NCBI RefSeq assembly: GCF_030463535.1
Contig: NC_132894.1
Coordinates: 30,389,125-30,453,124 of the forward strand
Length of the DNA stretch: 64,000 nucleotides
Reading direction: 5' to 3'
Origin: Salminus brasiliensis
Taxonomy: Eukaryota > Chordata > Actinopteri > Characiformes > Bryconidae
Position numbers and translations under genes: made by a program. Shown piece by piece: positions 30,401-45,400 of this stretch; position 1 is the first letter of the stretch; every line of letters begins with the position of its first letter. Under the pieces are notes generated by a model. The model saw only the letters and a program-made list of their open reading frames with translations. It had not been told where the DNA came from and made no database searches.

Positions 30401-33400
30401 GGAGACCAGTACAGATAATAGCCTCTATGCTCCTCCACTCCTCCACAAAAATGAAGTAGTTAGTTAGCTTAACTTTAATAATTATATTTACATTTAATTT
30501 GCATTCTGGATCAGTAGAATCAAGTCTGCAACTCTGAATTTATTTTACATGTCTTTTCATGGTAGAAAAAGGCAAAAACAAGGTAAAAATATGAAGGATA
30601 AGAGGATTCCACAAAACAAGCCAATAATTTAATCAAATTCAGTTGTATCGACCGTATAGCTCCACTTGTTTTAATGAGCCTCTAGTGAGAATTAAGGTTT
30701 TACCTGTGGTGTAAATTAGCCCTGGATTGATCACTGTGCCGAAATTATGCAAATTATAATTCTAAACTCCAGTAGAGAGTAGAATGGTCAAGCTTTTCCA
30801 GCTCATGCCAGTTTGACATTAATAGCTGTCTGTTCTGAATATAGTTATTATTAGAATTTTAACATTATTAATAGTATTTTATTTATTTGTATGTTCCAAT
30901 AAATTTACATTATTATTTGTATGAATTTTTTTTAATATCCTATCTTTTATTTAATAACATTAATTAACATTAATAAGAACCTAGCTAAGTTTATATTAAC
31001 ACAGTAATTACATTACCATAGGGAAAATGTAGGCTATAGAGTAAGACTCTGTAACGCTCACAAGTGGCACTTAGCAACTGAATATGAATTCAGTATCATC
31101 ATTTATTGTGAATATTGGCATTATAGTCCCATCTTAGCATAAATCTCTGACCTTACAATGCTTCAGTTTCTGTAGGAAATTATGAAATGCATTATAAAAT
31201 TACAAAAGATTTCATAAGATTTAATACAAATTTTGGTGTATAAGATTAATTGTATACACAAATGTGACAGAATGCACTATTTACACAGTAGTAGTGGAGT
31301 TAAAAAATATAAGAACAGTGAGAAAATATAGGAACATGGTTTTAGTAGCACTGCTGAAATTTTAATTATTGGTCTATACCAAAACTGATCTGATATTTTC
31401 TCTTTAATAACCAGTCAGAATAAAATGAGCTCTTTGTAATTAGTTTTGCGGAAAAAAACAAAACAATTTATTACTTATCCCACATGAAGTCGATGACCTA
31501 CGACAGATTTAATGTAAAATGAAATATGCTAGGCTAATGCTAGGCTAGGTACAGACAACACTGAACTTAACCAGACTGTCACCAATTCAAATGTGTGTTA
31601 AAGCACACTCAAAATATTCCTTTATATATTTAAAAAATGATCAAATGTACTGTTTATTTAAAAATATTTTGTAAAATAGCATGGATAATCTGTATTACAA
31701 GGTTTTGGTCATAACTAGAACAGTTACTCATAATGCCTGCCCCACTGTTGAGGTATGTAGAGTGAGATTTTTGCTTTTATAGACAAAAGTAAGTCATACT
31801 GAGCTCTAAAACACATTTGTTTTGGTCTGTGCTAAACAAATGAAGATCTTGATCTGTTTTGGGAGACAGTTTTGGGCATGTATTTACAAAGATGAAATTG
31901 GTGACAGTCTACATCTAGTGTTTGTTAGCAACATTAGCCTAGCAATTCAAGCAAACTCTAGGAAACTTCCAACATTCCAGACAATATTCATCATGTCTTA
32001 TTGGCTGATAGACTGGATCTGTGTTCAGCAATCAATCATTTTATATAGATTTATCGTCAAACTAATCCTTTAAGATTAGCATCTATTTTTTTCTTGATAA
32101 CTGATCTAACATGCATTTTTATTGTGCTACAATTCTATATTATATAACTAGATAGATTTAAGTTTAAGTGGTCAAAATTGAGCATAAACGTTAGCAAATC
32201 TTATTACAGTCAGTAATGATTGATTATAACAATCAAAAGTTGATGCAGCAGAACTTTAGATTGATGCATTGCTCCGAGCTGATGCATTTCAATGCCCTTA
32301 ATTATTACTATCATCTTATATAACATTTAATATCTAAGAATTATTGCTGCAGAACGTCAGATTAATGCATTGCTCTGAGCTGGTGCATTTTCAACCTCAA
32401 ATAATTACTAGCACATTCAACCCTTCCTTTGTTATTCCAAATGATAAGTGAGACTTATCAGGGTTTTAAAATAATTCTGTTGCTCTGCTCCCATTCTTGC
32501 CTCTGTTTAATTAGCAGCCTTGTTCAGCCGCAGGCTGTTGGCTGCTGGCTGCTGTGTAACAGGGTCCCTCAGGTATCCTCAAGGCTTCCACTCCGAGGTC
32601 ATTCTGCGCAAGGCACGCCGTCCCATGCCTAATGCACTCCAGCTGGTGCTGCACAGAACTGGTGTGATTTTGACAGAGAATCAACACAGCCTCTCTGCTG
32701 CTCTGGAAACTTGAGCTGTTCACACAACCTCTGGCAGCACTCACACATGGCAGGGGCAAGAAAGGGGCAGCTCGTCCAGCTGATAGAAATACAACTTTGC
32801 AATCTTACAGATAGGACGAGAGATTCAAAATTTTTCTTTTGAAAGGGACCCAATAACAGCACTTGTGGTATCATTCTTTTTAAACCATATAAACCATGAA
32901 TTTATATCGAGTCGAAATAAAGGATTTTTTATATTTGGAACACAGCCAAAGTATCCGATTACAGAGCATTTTTCCAGTTAATTCAACTTATTTAAAAACA
33001 TTAGTAAATGAGCTGCAGCTGATGAATACTGTGTAAGATGTTTAGTCTGTGTCTCCATCTGTTTACTGTTAATGATCCCATCTGCATCTTAGAACTCCTG
33101 CTATTACCATACTATCCTCAGACTCCTGACAATGGAGGTTTTGTGATGTTGATGGGATTCAAAATAATGACCTCCTCTTGACAAGCAGACAGTTAGACAG
33201 CTGGGCCACTCTATGTACTCAATCATGTATGTGTCTTTTGTTTGAGAAAAAACATGAAGGTAAATTTACTCAGAACTGTGTTTTTACCTAAAGTAATTAC
33301 ACAGCTCTAGACCGGCCCTATGGTCTAACTGCTGCTGATTAAGTGTGAGCAGACCATTTTAAAGTTTAAATCCCAACAAGGGCTCAAAGGTCCATTTTAC

Positions 33401-36400
33401 AAAGCATCCAGTTTATCATCCAATCTGATAGGGAAGTTCTAAACTACAGATGGGAATAAACAAATTACGGTAAACAAATTAAGAGGGAGGAGCCACAGAC
33501 TAAACATCTCGCACTGTATTTAATTTACTTTCCGTTGCAGTTTATTTACTAATGCTTGTGAGGCTCCACCTCAGCTGCATTGTTGACCAAACTGAGAAGA
33601 ACTTAAGAGAACTTCTAAATAAGCTAAGTTGAGTTAACTCAGTCAGTTGGCCTGACCTTACATTTTACATAGTGTGTGCACTCCAGAATGACAAGTACAA
33701 GCTTAAGCTTGAGTCTACTCGGACCAGATCTGTGATATTTTACAGTGTGTTACAACCTGTAATTAGTCCGTCTCAAGCTAATATCAGTGTGCCCACAGCT
33801 GGGCTAAAATGACTACTCTTTTTCATAGAGGAAGGGCTGAGGGGAAGGGGGTGGAAAAACTGACAGATACATAAAAAAAGAGAGGGAGGAAAAGATCAAG
33901 CAGCATGGCACTCACTCAAGGAAGCGGGTGATGTACTGGCGGCTGCAGCGAGACCAGTTAGGTGCGGAGGTCCCGTACAGTAGCTGCGGAGACATGACGA
34001 ATGGCCTTTTCCCAACTGGCTCACAGTCGTTACCATTCCCATCGTGTTGAATCCCAAAGCTGCAACAAAGGAGCAGAACAGGCTAACTGACCACATCAAA
34101 CAGGGGCAAATAAGGACAGCTTTCATGACACACACACACAGACACATACATCCCCGCGGCTACAGGAATTTCTAAATGGTTGGAAGTCTAGAAGTCTAAT
34201 CTACATTAAATCATTATAGTAAGCTATGCATTCTGTATCAACACCTTTACAATCCAGCTTGTGCTCTATTTAATTCCATGTCAAGAAATGACAAAAATAA
34301 AAACCAAAATAGTTCATTATGTCCTTTTGTTTTTGCAAATAAAGACAATACGCCCAACAGCAATGTTCCAAGACACTCCAATCATAATAAATGATTTCCT
34401 TTTCTACATAAAGGTTTACGATCCAAACATTCAAATGCATTCCTCCGCTTAGATAGAGATAAATCTCCCACATAAACAACATTTATGACCACTGTCTGTC
34501 TCCTGTATACATTATCAAGCTGTAGTGCACTTTGTGCAGTGTAGTATATACAGAGTGTGATGCCACATCTGGCTGAGTCGTTGCTTAGCTGCAGAAATAA
34601 AGCTGATAGGACAACTGTCTAAGTGCCAGGGCATAGGCTGTACACACATGCTCTGCACCCAATGGTAGAAAATTACATTGCTCATCCAACTACAAAATAA
34701 AGGCTGCATTGTAAAAAATAAAAATATGTAAGGTCATGCCAACTTAAACTGATTTTAAATTAACTTAGTTCTCCTAATTCTCCCAAATCAGTTCTGCATC
34801 TCACTTCTGCCTCAAAACAATAGAAAATAGCTGGAATTGCTTGACTACTGAGTGAGATGTTTAGTTTGTGGCTCCCCCCTCAATTTGTTTACTGTTTATT
34901 CCAACCTGCAGGTTTAAACTCCACCTATTACATGGGGGGGGGGGGGGTGCTTCTAATTCCAGCTCCTGATCATGGAGGGCTGTGGTGTTTATGGGACTCA
35001 AACCTATGGTCTTATGTCTCCTGACAAGTAGGCAGATAGGCAGTTGTTCTAGGCAGTTGCCATTTCGAAATTACAGCTCTAGGGTGGCCCTACAGTCTAA
35101 CTGCTCATCAAATGTTACGCATAAGATCATAAGATCAAATTGCTGCAAGGGTGCTCCATTGTTAAAAGCCTCTCAAGTTGGGGACGTTGTGTGATAGTTG
35201 TTTTTCTTAGCAGACCTAAGTAAACTTTCTTGTTAACCAGTTTCTGTGTCTTTGTGATCTCAAAATGCAATAGAAATATCAGGGTATATCAGGAAATGTA
35301 ATATTACGTAAGTACAGTGCCTTGCAAAAGTATTGAACTTTTCAACCTTTTGTCACATTTCAGGCTTTAAACATAAAGATATGAAATTGTAATTTTTTGT
35401 GAAGAATCAACAACAAGTGGGACACAATCGTGAAGTGGAACGAAATAAATTGGATATTTTAAACCTTTTTTAGAAATAAAAAACTGAAAAGTGGAGCGTG
35501 CAATATTATTTAGCCCTCTTGCGTTAATACTTTGTAGCGCCACCTTTTGCTGCGTTTTTTTTGGTTATTTTGATTTAGTATTTACTATTTATTGTATTAT
35601 ATTTTGTATTTATATGTTTCATTAATGATGAGTTCAGTACTTCATTACATTTTATTTCATTTTATTTTATTACATTATATACTTTTTACATAATATTTAA
35701 TTTCAATATGTATTGTTTTCTATTATTTCAGTTTATTATTTTATTTTATTATTTGCATCTTTTTTTATCTTTCTAAAAAATATTTTTATGCTTTAGCAAT
35801 CACCTTTAGAGCATTTTGAATGTCATTAAATGTGATTTGTATGGAATGTGCTCTGTATATAACATTGATTGAATGATGGATTAATTTATACAATCCAAAC
35901 CTGTGATCTGACAGGTTTTAATAATGGACATTATTAATCATATTATATTGCACCTACAGTCTGGATCTTGTAAGTGTTTTATCCACATTATCATCCCATG
36001 CAACCCTGAATTGCATTAAGCGGATCAGAAGATGACGATGATGATGATGATGATGATGATATTAATCCTAAATGAAATGGCTATTTTTGTGTTTTGTGCC
36101 CATTTAAAAAAAACTCTAGCCGCAGAATTTAATTCCAGACTTGCTACACCCCTCCTGCAAATGTCTGAATTCACATGGTGTTGCCAGAAAACAAATATGA
36201 CATCAGCCCCCAATCCAAGCAACAATAAGGCCTCATAACATTTCAGGCTTAATGTTAAATTCCTTTGAAGAGCACAATATCCAGCTTTGCACCCACACCC
36301 ATTTGGCTTTCTCCACACAAAGAGCAACACTGTGAGCTTTTAAAGCAGGCTCATTTATGCGCTGACACCATCTCTCAAATCTGAATGAAATCCCAGTGTG

Positions 36401-39400
36401 GAGGATAAAACATGTGGATAAAAGCGTTCTGTATCTGAGCGCAATTAATACCAGAGGAATGGTATCGATTGCACTCAGATTCCCTGCTGATAAGTTGTGA
36501 ACTGGAAGCCTGACTAGCGAATAATTTGGTGAACATTTTTTGCCTCCTCGACAACAAAATCGTCTTCACATCCTCCGAAACCGCCACTGCGTGCCGTTCA
36601 TAATAATGGGATTCAGATTCGTGGCGTGGGTGATGGCTTTTGTGTGTGTGCAATTGACTTTGGCGGACAGGCAATGGAGCAGAAATTACAACTGCACACT
36701 TTTAGAGAGCAGACGCTTTCAGAGGCTTGCAAACCCTTTGGCATCTTTTCTGCGATTGCCCCAGAGGCATGTGCTCAAGATTAATACATGAGCATCAACA
36801 TTTCACCAGCCTTGGAATGATCAGAGACTGTGTAATATTTTTCTGTCATTTGTTATTTCCACCACCAGTGGTGCAAACTGTAGGGGTCCTTGCTGGTATC
36901 AGCTACAAGCAAAGGCTTGTTTGTGAAACATAATCACACTAGGTATTTTGTGTGTATACAAAGGAAGATACAATTGTTTTGCTTTATGTCTTTAATACAT
37001 ATTCTGTTACCTAATAACCACTAAAGAAAACTCTAGGATTATTTCCGGGGTATTAATACTTAGTACCGCACCCTTCTGCTGTCATGACCTGCTGCCAATT
37101 TGATGCATAGCCAGACACTGTCCTGCAGGCCTGCAGTCCTTCTTCAAATCCCACTAAAGAATTTTGATGGGGTTCAGGTCAGGCGACTGTGGCGACCGCT
37201 CCAGAAGCTTCCAGGACTTCTTCTAAAAAGCCAAGCCTTGGTGGACTTTGATGTGTGATTGGGATAATTGTCCTGTTGAAAGGTCCAATGACGCCCGAGC
37301 TTCAGCTTCCTTACAAAAGGCATGACGTTTTCTCCCAGGATTTCCTGATACTTGACTGAATACATCTTACCCTACGCATGCTGCAGGTTTCCAGTGGCAG
37401 AAGAAGCAAATCAGCCCCAGAGCATTTTCAGCATATGCTTCATTCTTGCTCCTCCAGACATACTGCTGATCCATAACATTTCAAGAGGAAATTTGCAGTA
37501 CCCACATTTTGGCCATTTTTTCAGCGTTAACAGACCCACTCTGACTCAGTAAAAAAGTTGTTAATGAGCTGGGGACAATTTCCCAAAAGCTTCATAATGC
37601 TAAATACTTTGCTAACTAGTTCTTCAGAATGTTCTTTAGTTAAGAAGTGTCTGAAATGAACATGTAACCCGACTTTGTTATTCACAAAGGGATTCTTGAA
37701 GTGGATAGAACTTTTTAGAACAGAGCCCGAGGGAGCTAGTTCTAAGGGAGACATCTACTTGATTGATTCGCATGAACAGAGGGATAATAAGAGAGAGATA
37801 CTAATTTCTAATAGATAATTATTTCTAAACTGCATCATATTTGCCGTCTGCCGAAGGAGGTTAAGGAGTTAAAAGTAAAAAAAGGAGGAACTGCTAGAAG
37901 AATGATGGTGGACTTACTTGTGGCCCAGCTCGTGTGCTACAGTGAAAGCCAACGGTAGGCCCGTGTCTTCACTGATGCTGCAGCTGCGATGGGGCTGGCA
38001 CATTCCGGCCACATGAGAGAGTCCCAGTGTCTCACATGGCTTGTTGGTGGCAGCACAGATGTCTTTCCTGCGTCAAAGAGAAGTGTTAGCCTTGCTTATA
38101 ATAGAAACCATTGAGCAGTTACTGTATTTCACCAGTAAATCGTCACTGTCAAGCAAAAACCTTGTATTTAAATTCCTGATGTGTGTCAAACTTTCATGTG
38201 ATTTTTAATAACAGTGATAAAATGCTTACAGTAGGTGTCAGCCTATGCAATTTACTCATTTAAAATGAGCATTATTCCACAATTTTGGCATTATACAGCC
38301 ATATAGGGACATAACACTAAAATAACACTGGTAGTGCACACTTGCAGAGCTTAAAAATAAGCATTGTTTTAATAAAACTAACAGTGCTAATGGTTTTAAT
38401 GGTGTTAATGTGCTAGAAATACTGATATCAGTGAATTTATACAGTTAAAAGGCTGTGGCCATGGGGTTTGCTGTGTCCAAACGCAGTCAAAAGTATTTTT
38501 TTATCTAGCTAATTAATAACCTGTTCAATTCAATGTGCTATTACCTGATTATGACTATGATTAAGAATACTGATTCTGGAAAACTGTTCTTAAAGCTAAC
38601 ATATCAGGATGACACCCTAATAAGAACATCATTCTACATAAAAAGACATTTATTGATATTTGTATTTCTATAGTCATGCATTATTTAACATTTATTCATG
38701 GAATTCAACAACTGCTCAATAAGCTTTCCCAGGGAACGTGCCAAAATGACTGTTCACATAATACAGTGCCCTTTCTTGTCAGTATGTGGGTAGAATTAGC
38801 GGTTTTGTTGCATAAAACCAAAGAGGGCTAGGCTAACAGACAATACCATCAGTGGTCATAAACATTACATGTATTTCAAAACAAAAAAGACTCATCCATT
38901 ACATGCTCGCCTCGCACAAAGAGACTAGCACTATTATTGTATAGCCGGCAATTACAGTGCTATTAAGCTTATTAAGAGCATTTTGCACTAAAGCAAGTAC
39001 ATACAGGCTTGTGTAATTGCAGATATTAGTGTCATTCGGGCAGGCATGAAGTGAAGCAGTCTATATGAAAGAGCTTCAGACAATACACACAGCTGCATTA
39101 GGAACTCAGTAGTAGAAAATGTGAACAGCAATTAGTGAGGAAATACTTGCTTTTTTCTGTTTCTGAGGAGGAGAATGTGCTTCATGTGAAAACAGACACT
39201 GTTATGAGGGCAGGCCTTCAGCATCTCACTGACGTTTCTCTTGTGACAGAGAAAGGACCGACCAAAAACATACCTTGTAAGTAGGACAGCCACATCATGA
39301 TGCACTGGATGGTCATCTCCTTTCATGTTAAGGTGCTTTTGCCATTTGCAGAAGCTGTTGAGGCTGTTGTCTGCATGGTGGGTGATCTTCAGGTCCTCCT

Positions 39401-42400
39401 GATTACATCAGAGGAAATGAGGAAAAAGTGTCAGTAACCAGAAAATGATGAGCGATAACAGTATGTCAGTCAATTCGACATGCACCTAATTTAGTGGGCT
39501 TATAGTCTTTTGGGAGAACTTACGAATGGTGGCTGTGAAACTGAACTTCTGATAATAGTTTTTTTTTTTATTTCTTCAGAACTGTTCAAGAGGGATTCAG
39601 AGAATATCTCACAATCACACCATCCATGCATGCTGTGTTCAATATCTTCTCACTATTTAAGCTACAAATTCAGTAACACATGGTTGAAATGAGACATCAA
39701 ACACATTATTGGAGACATGACATGTAGAGACACCACTTCAGACTGGTTGCTCAATGCTTCTATTTGTGTTACTTCACTTCAATCTTTTCAATACAGTCTG
39801 ACTCAGACCATCTGATCCAAAAGCTGCTATTTATACTGGTTGTACATCTGTATAGCTCACCTCATCCTTTTCTAGCAGAATAAGACGCACAACAACAATA
39901 TTGATGGCGTTGCCAATACTGGCGTCATGAAACAGCCCTGCAACCTGCAAAAATAAAGCAAAAGCATTATGACGCATATGACACTGAATGGCATCAATAT
40001 AACATTAAACTAGGGCTGCATTATATAGGAAAAATGCAGGTTTTGCAACAAATATACTTTAGTGAACCTTTACATTAGGGGAAAATCATTTGGGGAAAAT
40101 ATAATTGCAAGTCTGGATGCATTTTCAATTTTGTCTGTTGTACCAACGATTAGTTAGATCACTTTCCTCATTTAATGTTAGACAAACAGGCCTAGGACTG
40201 AAAGGTTGCTGGCTTGATCTCAAGATAGTGGGCAGGTAGTGGGTGCAAAGAAAGGCAAAGAACAGCGCTATCTCTTCCCCCGACATCCACAGTTGAAGTG
40301 TCACCTAACCCTCAGTTGCTCCCCCCACGCTGAGGTTACTACTCAGGTGTGTGTTCTCAATGCCATAGATGGGTTAAATGCAGAGGTTGAAATCCATTGT
40401 ACTGCTGTCCAATTGCTATAATAATAATACAATGTGGTAAACAGGCTTGTAAATGTTTCACCCCAACAAAAGAAACATACTTAATTTATATAGTAAAAAC
40501 TATGAATGCATAGAATAGAATGAATGCATTCTATGGCACATTTATACACTAGTCCTGGATTAATTTACAGGTTAATGGTGAATCAAGTAATCTGTACTGG
40601 AATACATTTCTAAAGTAAACCTCCCAACAGTGGTTATTGAGTTTGAGAATATGGAATATTTCATATGGAATAAGGTTTTATATTATATTATATATTACAT
40701 AAAGCTCTTACCATTTTAAAATTGTGCTTTTCCAAATTATAATGTCCATATTAACCAATCTATTATCCAGCCCTATCTAATTTATTACACTTCAGAAATG
40801 AAATCAACTCAAATAAATATGACGTTCCCGAGTGCATGTGGTAGTTAATTGTTACTGCCAGTCAGTAGTCCCTCAATAGAAACTAGAATCATGTTTATAG
40901 TATGTAGACAATCAGTAATCCCTTCTCAAAAAGACATTCTGTGAGGAAACCTCATCACTAAGAAAAGAAAAAGGAAAAGGAAGAAAATGCAGACTCAAAG
41001 GGTAAAATCCTACTAATAATGTTAAAGCAAAGACTATAGCACCCATGCTGAGTAAAGGCTTAGTAGACACACCTATCTCTCTCACCCCACAAAGTCCTCA
41101 TTGAAGTCCAGAGGAACAGACGAGACTTTCATGTGTTGCAGGTGCTCATTATGAAGTGCTCTAGTGAATTAATAAGGCACATTCTTTCTATTTAGTGAGC
41201 AGGAACTTTTACTGGCGCTAAGTTAGAGCTGATCTTAGCTGAGCTCAAACTTTCTGGTTCCACAGTCCATAATCAAGGCTTGATGATAAACCTTGAAAAT
41301 AAGGCCATTTCAGCAAATTATAGTATCATCAAACCCAGAGGGAAATTGCTAATGGACCTTGACAAAGCCCTATATATTCATTACACAGTATAAATTGGAC
41401 AAGCAATCCGAAAAGCTAAATATCATTAAAGGTTAAGGAGATGTGCATCTGATGTTATTTGATATCAGGAGGGCACGGTTGAAAAGACAGCTTCCTTACT
41501 AGATGACTAGTGAAGACGAATGCTGGATGATAGATACAATCATGTGAAAAAATCAGGACACCCCCATGAAAATGGCATATTGTGCTGCAAAATATAAAAA
41601 AAATGACAAATAATATATTACGAACAAGGTGTGTTTACGTTCACTCTATTAGCACTGCAGCTCAAATGTAAAACTAACAATGCAAACTTGCAAACATTCA
41701 GAGAACAAGTGTCATAACTTTGGGGTTTCGAGTGGATCAACGTGGTGCAATGTGGTTGGTGTGGCACAATGTGGTTGGTGTGGCGCAACAGATAACGCCA
41801 CTACCTGCCACTGAGCTCCCACACCATGTGGGAGACTGGGGTTTGATTCCCGGTCTGGGTGACTATGCTGCGCTACACCAATAAGAGTCCTTGAGCAAGA
41901 CTCCTAACACTGCATTGGCCCACCTCTGTAATACGAGTAACCTTGTAAGTCGCTCTGGATAAGAGTGTCTGCTAAATGCCATAAATGTAAATGTAAATCA
42001 ACGGTATGGCCCAGCGATGTCGCCAGAAGTGACAGTTTGAAAAGAGATGTATTAGAGATGTATTACATGTCACATGTATTGGAGGAAACATGTGGTAAGA
42101 CCTCCTAGTGTTGAGTGGGTACGTACAGGTGGGTTAATTTATCAAAAAAAATTGATAAACAGATTTATATAAAGTACAGAACATTTCCCCCAAATTAATC
42201 CTTTAAGATTCTATCTTCAATCGACTGAATGAATGGAAACAGCTAATCTGCTGTTGGTGATTTGACTAGACAAGCAATAAAAAGATTTCTATCTTATAGG
42301 CTAGATAGGCCTACTTACTGAAAATGCCTTAATCCAATTGGAAATGCAGTGTCTTGTCTGAACTCCTGGGAATTCTGTCCAACAACTAGGAATTTGTTTT

Positions 42401-45400
42401 GCAGAGCTTTTGTCTGGGTGATTTAGCCCAGCACATTCTCTTTTACACATATATAAAGGCTCTCATTCATTCTTGCCTCCAAGAACTTTCCAAGCTGCAA
42501 AAGAGAAGGGTTTTGGACAGAAAGGATGAAACGCATAGCTGAGCAAATGGCACAGAGACAGTCAAACAGGCTTTGTGGCCCATTTATTTATCAGCTTGTG
42601 CTACCTGGAATAAACAAGTAGCTTTTTAGAAAAGATGGGTAAAATCTTGCATTGACAAACATACAACTTCTTGGTTGTCAAGCTATCAAAGTCTCCTTTA
42701 GGCAAGATGCTGCACACTTTCTTACAAACGTCAGGAACAGACACACCCTCAGGAATGTTTTGTAGAGAAAGATGGCATAAGAGTGTCTCTACAACCTTGG
42801 CATCCAGCAAACAGAAAGTGGAAAGTCCAGAGAAAAAAGCTTCAGGAAACTGAGGATAATGGAATATTTCCTCTTTACATTACGGCTTTCAAATCCAACT
42901 ACATGTCTGTAATGGAAATCTGTTTTCTCTTTCCGAGGGCTCTTCCTCTACATGCCCTTCAGTGGCAGCGGCATACTGAACTCAGAGTGTATTTTGGAAA
43001 AAATGATCTAACAGCCTGCAGCTGTATTACAGCAAGGTCAGCTGACTTGGAACCAACTCAACAGAATGAATGCTGTCTCAAAGCCTTCTGCAGAGTAGAA
43101 AGACAAGAGCCTGAAACAATAGGAACTTGAAACATTACAGCAGACAAAAGGAGGGAGTGTTAGTGAGGAATTAAGGGATACTGGAAAATAAGGCCGGGAA
43201 GATGAGCTATGTATAGAGGAATGGGTGGGATTGACATTTATCTATGTATGTCTTTGATTAAACAGCACTTTAAGTAGTAGATCAGCCAAAAAGTTCATCA
43301 AACTTGCTGAAAGCTTTGCCCAAAGCTTGCTTCTACAGTTTTGCACTGGGGCTACAAAGATAGCCACCATTTATGAACACAGTGTTTAATTATGACATCT
43401 GTATGTTTTTTATGAAATAAAAACATGGTATAAACTTTTTACATAACCATTTTACAACTTCTCTCTCTCTCTCTCTAGAGAAAGAGAGAGAGATGAATGT
43501 GAATTTAGAACTGATATATGTAAATGACATTTGTTCTGATTGGCTGCCATTCCAAGCTGAAATACTCCTTATAACTTGGGTATAATGGGTAGGTCTAAAC
43601 TGCTGAAGCCTGAATAGATATAAATGCAATGTTTTTTTAACATCACAAAAACAGTTTAAAAAGGCTGTTATTGCAGCCTTGTTCAGAACAGTATGGATAT
43701 CTAATCACTCTGTCTAAGTATTTAATATTTATACTCTCTTGCATCAAAAAGCAAAACTCCAGTCTTCATGATATGGGACTTTTAAAGGAGCAATATGCGA
43801 TTCTGAAGAATATATGATTGTGAACTCAACAACAGCAAATGTGAATTTCCCCACTGCGGGACTAATAAAGGATTATCTTATCTTATCTTATCTTATCTTA
43901 TCTTACACCCACCCCTTTAGTGCTCATTCCAAAGCCCCGGAGCCAGTTGTGATTATCCATCAAAAACATTCACAAATGAAAAAAAAAAACAATACTGACC
44001 TATTTCTGTGAAACAGCAGGAATACAGCAACATCCTATACAGCAGGAATAGAGCAACATCCCCATATATTTTCATACCTTTCACCATTTGGAGGACTCTC
44101 CATCATTTAAAAGCCTCACCAATGTTTACACGTGTCTTTACACCTGCCCTTTCCTTTCTCCTGTTCTGTGCACGAGTTGGAATACCTACCTGATGCTGAT
44201 TGGCTGAAATAGTGTTGTGTTTCTGGGTTTGAGCTGGGTTTCCCATTTACAGAGCCAGGACTAAGTATGAAAACCTTTTCCAGTAAACAACCAGATCTAA
44301 GAACTAGTGAACTGTGAAAAAAGCATTTTGTTGAATTTTACAAAAGTGTATTGGATTGAAATCATATACAGTGCCTTTAAGTAAACCTGTGAGATTAAGG
44401 GGAACCCACTGGGAATATACTCACTATGTTCATAACTGCAAGAACATAGCTCTCCACTCCATTCCTGCCATGGTACTCCACCATTTTTGGGTCAGCCACC
44501 ACCAGCGTCTCCACCCATTTCTCTCTGCTGATAGAGCGCTGTCTTCTGCGATGTTGGCGTCTCTCCCAGCGCTCCCGCTGTCTCTCCACTCGAACAGCTC
44601 CTCCCCGAGGATCTGAGACAGTAAACTCCTCATTCAGTAAAACCATCATTTAGCCCTAGAGTTCTTTCCAGCCCCCCCTTTCAGTCCATATCAAGTAAAC
44701 TTTTATAGAAACCAATTCATTTGGCAAATAATTGAGTAAAATAAATAAATGCTTGTAAAAAACTTTGCAAACAGTAGATATTTTAAATATAATTGCTTTT
44801 TTATTTACTGTACACTTTTAAAAATAAAGCTGCTGCAAAGGGTTCTTTGAGCGATGCAATAGAAGAACCATCAAATAACTTTTAGTTCCATAAACACCCA
44901 CTTTTTGTAATAAAGATGTGGAATTTATGAAGACGCTCTAAATTGAAAAAGAAGATTCAATTGGCCCATAAAAGGTTCTTCACACTCACACTTTCTTCTC
45001 TTCATCTCTTTCTTTGTGTAATCAAAACTGCTTCTATGGTTCTTCTGTGGATTTGCTTAAAAAACCTTTATTTTTTAAGAGTGATTGTCAGGGGCAAAGA
45101 ATTTCTGGCCTTTTACCTTTGACCCCACAGGTCCCATTGACTGGCTTTCCCTCAAACAAAGGCTGCACCAGCTGGCTGTCTGTTTGAGAAGTATCTCGCT
45201 TATAGATCACATGGGCTTGTGGCTCTGCCGTTCCGTGTGGCTGCTCCAACGGCCTGATGAAGAATTCCTCTTCCAAGAGTTTGAAGAGTCCTGTCTAGAG
45301 AAAAAAGGAGGTTAGACCAAACTGACACTAATTATAAGGCACATAAATCCACAGGACAAGCATTATGTTCCCTATTTGGCCTATTTGGAACTTCCCCTAA

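Larger units (their letters stand above)
23493..33915 (-). other. adamts7 intron 8 (about 10.4 kb)
   Basis: The largest intron. It contains a MITE fragment (23,626-24,014), a 25-bp poly-T (25,565-25,589), a 26-bp perfect palindrome (26,971-26,996), L2-type tails (28,310-28,765), a short tandem repeat (29,268-29,343) and a foldback element (32,945-33,600). The rest, including 24,100-25,500 and 29,400-32,900, is AT-rich with nothing I can name. Confidence 0.8.
34060..37917 (-). other. adamts7 intron 7 (about 3.9 kb)
   Basis: Contains a foldback element (34,840-35,210), a Tc1-like 5' end (35,315-35,560), an ATG triplet repeat (36,037-36,060), an imperfect hairpin (36,433-36,480) and a Tc1-like transposase remnant (37,050-37,500). 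The 36,070-36,950 stretch is repeat-free and better balanced in GC. Confidence 0.8.
39945..44424 (-). other. adamts7 intron 4 (about 4.5 kb)
   Basis: Contains two tRNA-derived SINEs (40,185-40,421 and 41,745-41,998), a CT/GA palindromic tract (43,459-43,493) and an L2-type tail (43,847-43,906). The remainder shows nothing I can name. Confidence 0.8.

Noticed and set aside
42783-43130. 115-codon open frame in intron 4
   Set aside because: No family resemblance and no exon-like boundaries that fit adamts7.
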